Below, in pieces: positions 42,901 through 51,900 of a DNA stretch of 64,000 nt. The notes below the pieces were generated by a model. That model did no database searches. It saw only the letters and a list, made by a program, of their open reading frames with translations, and was not told the DNA's origin. Source of the stretch: Ischnura elegans (taxonomy: Eukaryota; Arthropoda; Insecta; Odonata; Coenagrionidae); assembly GCF_921293095.1 (NCBI RefSeq), contig NC_060249.1, positions 77,573,907 through 77,637,906 on the forward strand, read 5' to 3'. Within the stretch, counting starts at the first letter, position 1. The number at the start of each line of letters is the position of its first letter. Made by a program: the position numbers and the translations under genes.

Positions 42901-45900
42901 TGACTCCGCGCCCCATAAAATTAGCCGGTTTGTCAACTTCATGATATTTGTAACCCAACCTACGGAAAACTACTATGTCTACAATATTCATTTTCCGCAA
43001 TAAGTTGAAAAAATTAATGCAAATTAATTAAATCGCTTTTTCGTATTTTTATAATGCATATTTTGTTGTACAATAACGGAAATGTTTATATAGTCCTACA
43101 GTTTACCCCGAAAGAAAACATAAAAGTGATAATCACTTCTTAATTTATTTGCAATTTTTCTATGATCCATAAACTATAAAAATATTGATAATTGTGAATG
43201 TTATAACTACGATCAATGTCATGTTGTCAAATGGGGCCGCGCCGAGCCAGTGTCGGTTACCAGGAAGCAAAGTTTCGCGCGCAAGATGTGGCAACGCAGC
43301 ATTCGTTCGCTCCGGTATTTTTTTAATGCCCATATACTGCCCCCCCCCCCCCCCCCCCCCCCCGAAATATAAAAACACAATTATTTTTCTTCGTAAAAGA
43401 AAACAAAATATTGAAAATTCATGAACTTGCAAAATATTTTTTTTTAAACACATGAAGTTTTTTAAAAGGCTAAAAATGAGTTAAAAACCCATTACTTAGT
43501 ATTCTGTTTTTCAAAAATTTTCCCTCCTGGTTTTGGACCTCCCCCCAAACGAAATACTTAGCTACGCCGCCACTGACTAATAGCCTAAATCCGTCGAAAT
43601 GTTGGCCTCTATCGAATCTATTCAGCGCAATGCTACTGAGATTCAGCGAAGGTATAGCATATAATTAACAATTTCTAACAGAGGCCGACGAAGTCACCAT
43701 GAATATTATAGCACACTCCGGTTAACAGATGTTAAGACTCCATAAAACCTTTCAACATAAATAACAGAAAAGTTTTTTATAAACACTACATACTCGGCTG
43801 CTTTTACTATGTGGATAAAAATAACTAATACAGGTAATATATGTAATATTTACTCCTGAATATTAATCTATAAATATTACCGGTATTACTGTAAAAAATA
43901 GAAGACTTTCATTTTGAAAGAGATCAGAAGAAACGAAGCATGCCGAATCTATCTTTCCCCATGCAAAATGAAACCAATTACATATTACTATCAAAAACTT
44001 TTCGATATTTTCTTCGGATTCTAAACGCGTCCGTTGGCTTTTGCTGACAACAGTTTCGCTGACATTGCAGTCGGCGTCATAAGGTTGAAGGAAACTGTTG
44101 TCAACAAAATTCAACGGATGGGGTGAGAACCCGAAGAAAATGCAGAAAGCACCTGATCAACGCCGCGAAAATCTTCGAGCCTACCTCCATGCGAATTTTT
44201 AACTAATGAAAAAGGTAGTGATACTTTTATTGATATCGACGGAATTCACTGAATAAAGTGCCTTTTATACTGCTGTTCCACACTGTGCACGTCCACGCCA
44301 TAAGTATTCCTCCATCGAAACAATCCTAGAGGACTGAGGACGGCACAGGGTAACTGAAAATGGCCATGAGTGAATATCGGGAAGGGAACAAAGGGATGTA
44401 GGGTGGAGAAAGAGCCGAAAAGACTCCAAGGGGTGAAGATTAATATGGTGACGTAGCGATGACAGATAATCCGAGCTCAGGAAGGGGTTGCTTCGAAAGG
44501 GCTGGAGAAGAATGAGGGACGCGACCACACCCAGAATAGCGTCCTCTCGGCGCGCTCATAAACCGCTTCCGCCGGCGATATCACGGAGACAGACTTGTCA
44601 GAGGATAATGACCACAAGCGAAAGAAACAAGTATGTACAAGCAGAGATTCATCAATTCTCACCGTGAATATGCCATATAACTTCCTCGCCAGCACCGCAT
44701 TCACCCATTCCATATAAAAGAGCCAATATATTAACGAGTCAATCCTCACAGGAAAATATAAATATTTATTACGGTGAAGAGATCTAGGTGAAAGAGTTAG
44801 GGGCGGATTTAGGATCTACAGGTCCCAACCTGTGGTGCAGACCCTCAGGGTGAGGTGGGCGGAACACCTTCCCGGGATACAAATGGGTTCTGGACCCCAG
44901 AAAATTATTCAAAACGCGACACAACCGCAGAAGGTGACGAAGGAATAGTAGTTTTCCGGCATTAAATAGATTACTGTCAACAATGGCGTAGCTAGGAATA
45001 TGCTTTGGGGGGATGGAATGGCCTGGGGTTGGGCCCGGGGTGGGGGGGGGGGGGGGGTGGGGGGCAACGAGAAAATTTAAAAAAATGACATGACTGGAAG
45101 TACATTTTCATTATTTTGGAACTAAAAACTTAACTTTAAGCAGATACAGCTATTACATGTCAAAACTAGACAAATATCTTTAAATATTTTTTTTATCTCC
45201 TTGAGGCTTTAGGGGGGGGGGTATCTATCCCCTTACCCCCCATATTTACGCCGCTGACTGTCAACGTAGGTGGCTTTAGTAATGAATCAGCAGTACTATT
45301 CGCAACGATGCGAAAGAAAAACAATGCACATGTTCGGAAGTAGACGTGGCCCATTTCGCGCCTTAAGAATTTGACTAAGTTATTTTTATCAATTTGATAT
45401 GACACTTTTGATACTTCGTATTTTTATAGTGGGCGGGTTATTGGGCGCAAAATAGTAACAGCGCAGTGAACAATGAGATGGCAATTATCTATCTATATCT
45501 ACGAGCTTTACCGCAAGTCGCCTCAATAGGTGTGTGGCGGGGGTGTAAGGACAACAGCTATTAACAAAAAAATGACATGCCCGTTGGATATATTTGACTA
45601 CACAGGCTTTATTAGAATCCTTTATTGTTCGGGAGAAAAAAATTCTAACCTATTGTTTCAGCGAAATGTCTCTTTCACTTTCTGCGTTTCTCTCGGGCCT
45701 AGAAACACCGCGAGGTTCTAAGATGATGTCCCCGAGTCGCTCTGAAAGATATATGTTCGTGAGAGCTGAAGCAATATAGCCCTAGCACGTAGGCTTCAAT
45801 AAAGAAAAGAAGCTAGGAATGCAGAGCGTATAAGTAAATCCGTTGAAAAGAAAGGTATCACATGTGTTTCGGAAACAAGTGAAAGCTTGTTAGGAATAAC

Positions 45901-48900
45901 CACAAACAATACTCGCCTCCGAGACGGTTCATGCATAGGTAGTAATTAAGGTGTAAAGGATAGTCATATGAGATCTCAGAGAGAGATGCAAGAATGGAAA
46001 GTGTAAATAAAAAGCGATAATAGGAATTAAAAATCAGATTTGAAGTTGATTCCATTATTCAATGAAAGATATTCCGAATACCACAACCTATTGAAAAATA
46101 ATGGAATGAACATAGGTTTTGGGACTACTAATACACGATACATGAAATACTAAAATAAAAAACAATGAACAAACACGACACCTATCTCAATCATTAACGC
46201 CGATTAGGGAAATAATTGGGTAAAGCATGCTACGGAGAGTTTTTATATGCCAAGCTGGAAACTGCTTTTCATATGACCAATTTCTTTCATCATGCATCGC
46301 AATTAACGCAATAGTAATTAATTTTTACCCAAATATGTCAGCTAAGTGCCTGGGGAATCTGTATATAACGAAATATATTATCTCAGCGTTTGCTGGCATA
46401 ATTAGACAACGGTTTACACAGTATCATAAGGGCTGACGAAACGGTACCAAACTGACATCGCATAAAGCTAACGATACGGAAGAGAAGCCATAAAGTTCGT
46501 GGATGAGCGGAAATCCAAGCCACGACCGTGAAATTTTATTGCCAACCCCTACAAGTGCGGATGAGAAACAATCAACCTAAGTTTGGAAAAGAGGTTGCTT
46601 CAAGCCAACAATTAAACACTTTTCTGAAACACCGAATGATACGAAGAAGAGAACTACATGTAAGTAAATGCATATTAATTTAGATAATGAACACCGATGT
46701 AAAAATCCGAACGAATTTTTAACAAGAAATCATTCGAAAGGATATTAGTTAAGAGAACCATTGAAAATTTGAACAAATAGGGTTGAAAATAATTATTATT
46801 CCACATAGTTGAGGTATAATCATATATGATATATGCGCCACGAGTTGAGAGGACGTGTAACTCACGTTCAACCTGTCTTTTTCCGTGACGCAGTACTTGT
46901 TTAAAATTTTACTTAACACCTGGAAAAGTTCATAGTATATAGAAGACCCTTGAAAATATTTGTCTCTACCTAAAATTTAAATACTTTAACCTTTTAATAT
47001 ACTCATATAATAATCTCGTTTGCAATGATTTTATATTTGGGATACAAGCAAATGTCGAAAAGGGTCTACACGTACTCTTTACAACCAATAAATATCAAGA
47101 TGATAAATCACGTCTCAAATAGGTAATTCGCCGCGAAAAAAAGACAATATACGGCCAGTCTGGTGGGAGTTAGGCGCCCTCTTATTTTCAGGAAATAATT
47201 CATGAAACCATGCATTATCCCAGAACGGGAAGTCATGTGCGTAGGAGGCTTTCTATTGGAAATTCATGAATGGCACGGGAAACTAGTTGCTCGGATGAGG
47301 TGAGCCTTAAGAAGCACGATGGGAGCGCAAGGAACCATCTCCAAAGGATTATGTAACTTTCTACTCTCACTTTTGTATTCAGTTCACTTCGCCACAGAGA
47401 TGGCATCCCTAAGTCACGGCTAAACGCCGGAGGAATGTATTCAGATAAAGTGAGAGTCACGGGCCATCAGAGTCATTTTAAGCCTCATTTGTAACCTTCA
47501 CGCATCGTGATGACTCAAAAATCATGGCCAAATCTGCTTATACAACGTGAACTTCCGCCTAATTTTACTTGGTAAAAGGGCATTTACGAGTAGATCTTCG
47601 CACCGCTGGTCATTCATAATGCCTGTGTTGGGCCCACGGCAAAATCTCTGAGAGGGGGCGTGCAAAAGGCGATACATACAAACAACCAGGGGTATGTGAG
47701 ACCCTAATATACGTTACATATTAGTCTTATGGTGGGGGGGGGGGGTGATTTTATCAATTTTCTCGATGAGCCGTTTTATAAAAGTTTTCGATTAAGGCCT
47801 TTATAAACAGGAGAAAGCAAAAGGTACTTGTGAAATTTGATCGATAAACCAATTCCCAATACTTTCAACACATTTTATTCCCTCCTTAGATGATTTTCAA
47901 GTAAATTGAAAAACCCGTTTCGTAAACATTATTATTTTTCAACTAAAACTGGCAGCTGGACATTCTAGTCTTCGGATATCATCATTTATAAATGTTGCCT
48001 TATTATATCCCCCATTTCTTCAGCCCGCTTTAAAGCATATCCTAAATACTAATGCTAATAAGCATGCTAAATACACATTTACAATTTCCACAGTGAAATT
48101 TGAGACTAACTGGTGAGAAATGTCAGATTTAAAAATAGGGCAGATCCTTTTGAACGTCACATAAAGCACGGGTAATAGATGATGCAGCTTCTAAAACATC
48201 CCAATCAATATTATCCTAACGTCACTATCACTAATTCGTATGCTAACTCCATGGATTCATTGATTAATCTTTCTTGCGAATAGGTGGAGAGACGAACCAC
48301 TGAACGGTCCCACAGAACTCACATGGGGAGTTTGACTTTCACCGATCCCGAGTAATTGAAGTAATTAGTGCCTCATCGTTGCGATGTAAATGAACCACCC
48401 ACTTCTGTTGCTATGCTAGGACACTCGAAGAAGACTGAGACAACCCCAACAATCGCGACCTGTGACATGAAAGCCTCCTGACTAATAAAAGAAAAAAAAA
48501 CTTTAAAAAAAGTCAAAAGATAAATAAAGAATATGATGGAAAGATGAATTCCTGAAGCGATAATCCACGGTTATGAAAAATATGAATTGAATTATCATTG
48601 AAAATAGCGAAGAGTTGCAGTGAACCAATTGTGTGATTGATGCTTGCTGTTGAACTCAATGGAAGGATCGCTGCGTTTCTAAGATAAGTTTTTGAAAACG
48701 CCTGCACTGAGATAGTCCGTGAGATATATCCGTCGCGACGCGGTCATTCCACTTTGAAGGAGGGACTTCAACAGCGAGAGCGTCCTGGGATAGACGAGGC
48801 GGACAACGCTGTCGAGAACGGACAAAGCTTCAACGAGAATATCCAGTTCCGAAGCGTTTGTCCATAGTTACGCAACAGGAGTCCACTCAATATTCCACAC

Positions 48901-51900
48901 CAGTATACAAGTGCGTGCCGACGTCACTCACGCAACCGATCACATCTGCCCACAATCTATATCATTAATGTTGAAGATCATTACATCGACGAGACGAAGT
49001 CATACAAAATAATTTGACGCGAAGTTCCCAAGTAGCAATGATTAAACCGATCGAAGCAAGGTACAGGTGTAAGAGCTGGCTTGCTCACCATTTCTACATC
49101 TCGAAGGAGGCAGTGTGTATGCCGGCGTACCAGGAGTTCTCACAACAAGAGGGACTCCAGAACTCCGGTGATAAGAGATAAACACCAGACATGTTTAGCT
49201 CTACCATAATTAGTCGATAAAACTTGTAAAAATCCGAAGATCCAAGCGTGATGGAATGAAATTTATCCAAATTGAAATAAACACTTGCAATTCTCCACAG
49301 TGATAAAATTTATTCCGCACATGTTTCGATGTTATTAAATCACCTTCAAGGTAAAAATTGGTGTGACGTGCATTCAATTAATAAAAATTTTTAATGGGAG
49401 TAAGTAAGGTAGTTTTGCTAGATAAGAAGCAACACCAAACGAAAAAAGGAAAAACTACTCAACTAAATTTAAAAAAATATTTTTAATGGCTTTTTAAAAA
49501 ATAACACGAAGCTGGCAATATTCCACAAGTTTATTGTCCGTACAACGCGTTTCGACCGTTAGGTCATTATCAAGTACAATAATGTTGTCATTATTGTACT
49601 TGATAATGACCTAACGGTCGAAACGCGTTGTACGGACAATAAACTTGTGGAATATTGCCATCTTCGTGTTATTTTTAAAAAAACTTAGAATGGCATTCCA
49701 CTACATAACGCCTGCTTCTGTTACTATTTTTAATGGCTTCAAAATTAGCATATTCTTGGAGATTCTTCAGCTTAGACGATTTCCAAAAGAAGATGTTCAA
49801 TCTTTAATACATATTATGATAGATAAAAGTGAAAATTGAATAAAATGTGAATAATCAACCCAATAAGCCGAAATATAAAAGGTTATCGGGTATGAACTCT
49901 CAGCATCGTCAACAAAAAATACCTCGGCTGATCAATAATTGACCATCAATTACATATGATAGTTTAAAAAATGTTACATGCGAATTAGCAGCGCTACGTT
50001 AAAAATAAAATGTCGATTTTAAATCTCTCCCAATAATTTACGACGATTTTTAATCATAACAATTTGAATTCGAGTCGACATCGATAAAAAATTGACGTAA
50101 AAAAGGAAAATTATTCATCTGAGGCCACATCAAGTTCAAATAATTTCGGAAATATAGAAAAAAAGTCCGCAAGGAGTGAAATTAAAATAATATTGAAATT
50201 CTGTATGGACACGGCTGGATGACAATCGTTCTCTCGAGGAGAGAGCCGGGAGCACGGTGGTTCAGAATCAAAGAAGGTGACCAAAATTAATTATGCCTTT
50301 ATAATTACGAATACGATTGGTGTAAATGTTGATTTCCATAGTTTTTCCATCCAATCCATTTTAATAGATTTTCTATCTACTGATTCTGAATTGAATTTTT
50401 TTAATTTGTTTGCAATAACTCAATTGTTAACAAAACTTTTGCTTAGAAATTTTCTTTAAAAAATTCAAATAAAATTTAAGGTTACTCCAGCAATAGTGAA
50501 TACGAATTACACATCCCATAAGATTGAACTAAATGTTTTCAAGCATTTATCAAATGAATACTCAAGTTAATTTTTGGACAAACTTTTATTAATAAATTGT
50601 GAATGGACCAAGAAAAAATTTTATACCATAACATATATATTGCATATATTTGATACCAAAATAATCTTATTTGGAAGTAAGCATTATATATGGCTACGAT
50701 CAACTCTACCGTATTGCATGATTTGTTTTAGAGAATCCTTCGTATCGTAACAGTTAAATCAATGCTGAGGTCGAAGAAGCAACTATAAAGTAGCGAAAGT
50801 TTCCTTTAATACAGCGCTGCATATACTACCTCCTTGTTATTCATGCAAAAAACAATGCGACGACAGGTGACGCTCCAAACAATATTGTACAGTTTGTTTG
50901 AAACTTCTTAATCACGCAACGCTAATGTTATATTTTTCGGTAAAAATATATTTTTCTATACATATTGTCTAAAATTGATCCTCCATGGAGATGAACTATT
51001 TCGAAATTAACCGATTTCAGGCGACGATTTACTGAAAATAATACCTCGTAGCAGTTAATGTACGGCTTATGATATAACCTGTCATTTAGAAAACTCGATT
51101 AATAACTTTCCAACAAAATAAAATTCGCTCGCAAATTCCCAGATAACTTTCTCGTTAGTAAGCTTATTCCGACGATAAATCTATTATCCTGTAGGCTATG
51201 CAACCTGTCAGGCGCATTTTCCTTGAGAATTTTCGATCACGATCGAAAACAATGAAGCATGCTACAGACACTCAGTCTCTAGCCTTAAGTAATAATTGGT
51301 AATAATATAGTATAAGTACTTGGCATGTAATATCTGAGAAAAATGTTTTCTACACACTGATATTTCAGTATTTTAAATTTAACAAAAGTAATTGCTGGAT
51401 AGCTCTTTTCCATGACTCAAATGCGTACTTGTATCTCCGAATTTTTTAAATACCTACTGAAACTACGAAAAATGACCAGAAATTTTCAGTGGAAAACCCA
51501 ATCATAAAAATATAGCGACTGAATTCGTAAATCCTGCTTTAAAAACATAAATTTGCAGCTTCAATTAAATTTTCGTGATGATAGCTATGTGCATGCTTAA
51601 CATGTTGAACGGTAGATCTAGACAAAAATTTGGGGAGGAGGGGATTTTTATAGAGCTAGGCAATATTCAACACATAACTGTGTGCCAAAGAAAGACTTAT
51701 AGGCCCTATTTCAAGGTTACATATTTCAATTTAATTTAAATTTTCTACTTAGGATCATGCTATGGTGATGCAACTCTGAAGCCAGATGAAACTAGGAATT
51801 CCCATTCGCACATTAACAACATATTCATCACTTAAAATAATTGAAATTGAAGGTTGACCTTACATTTTACGTTATAAATATTGATTAATGTTGCAACATG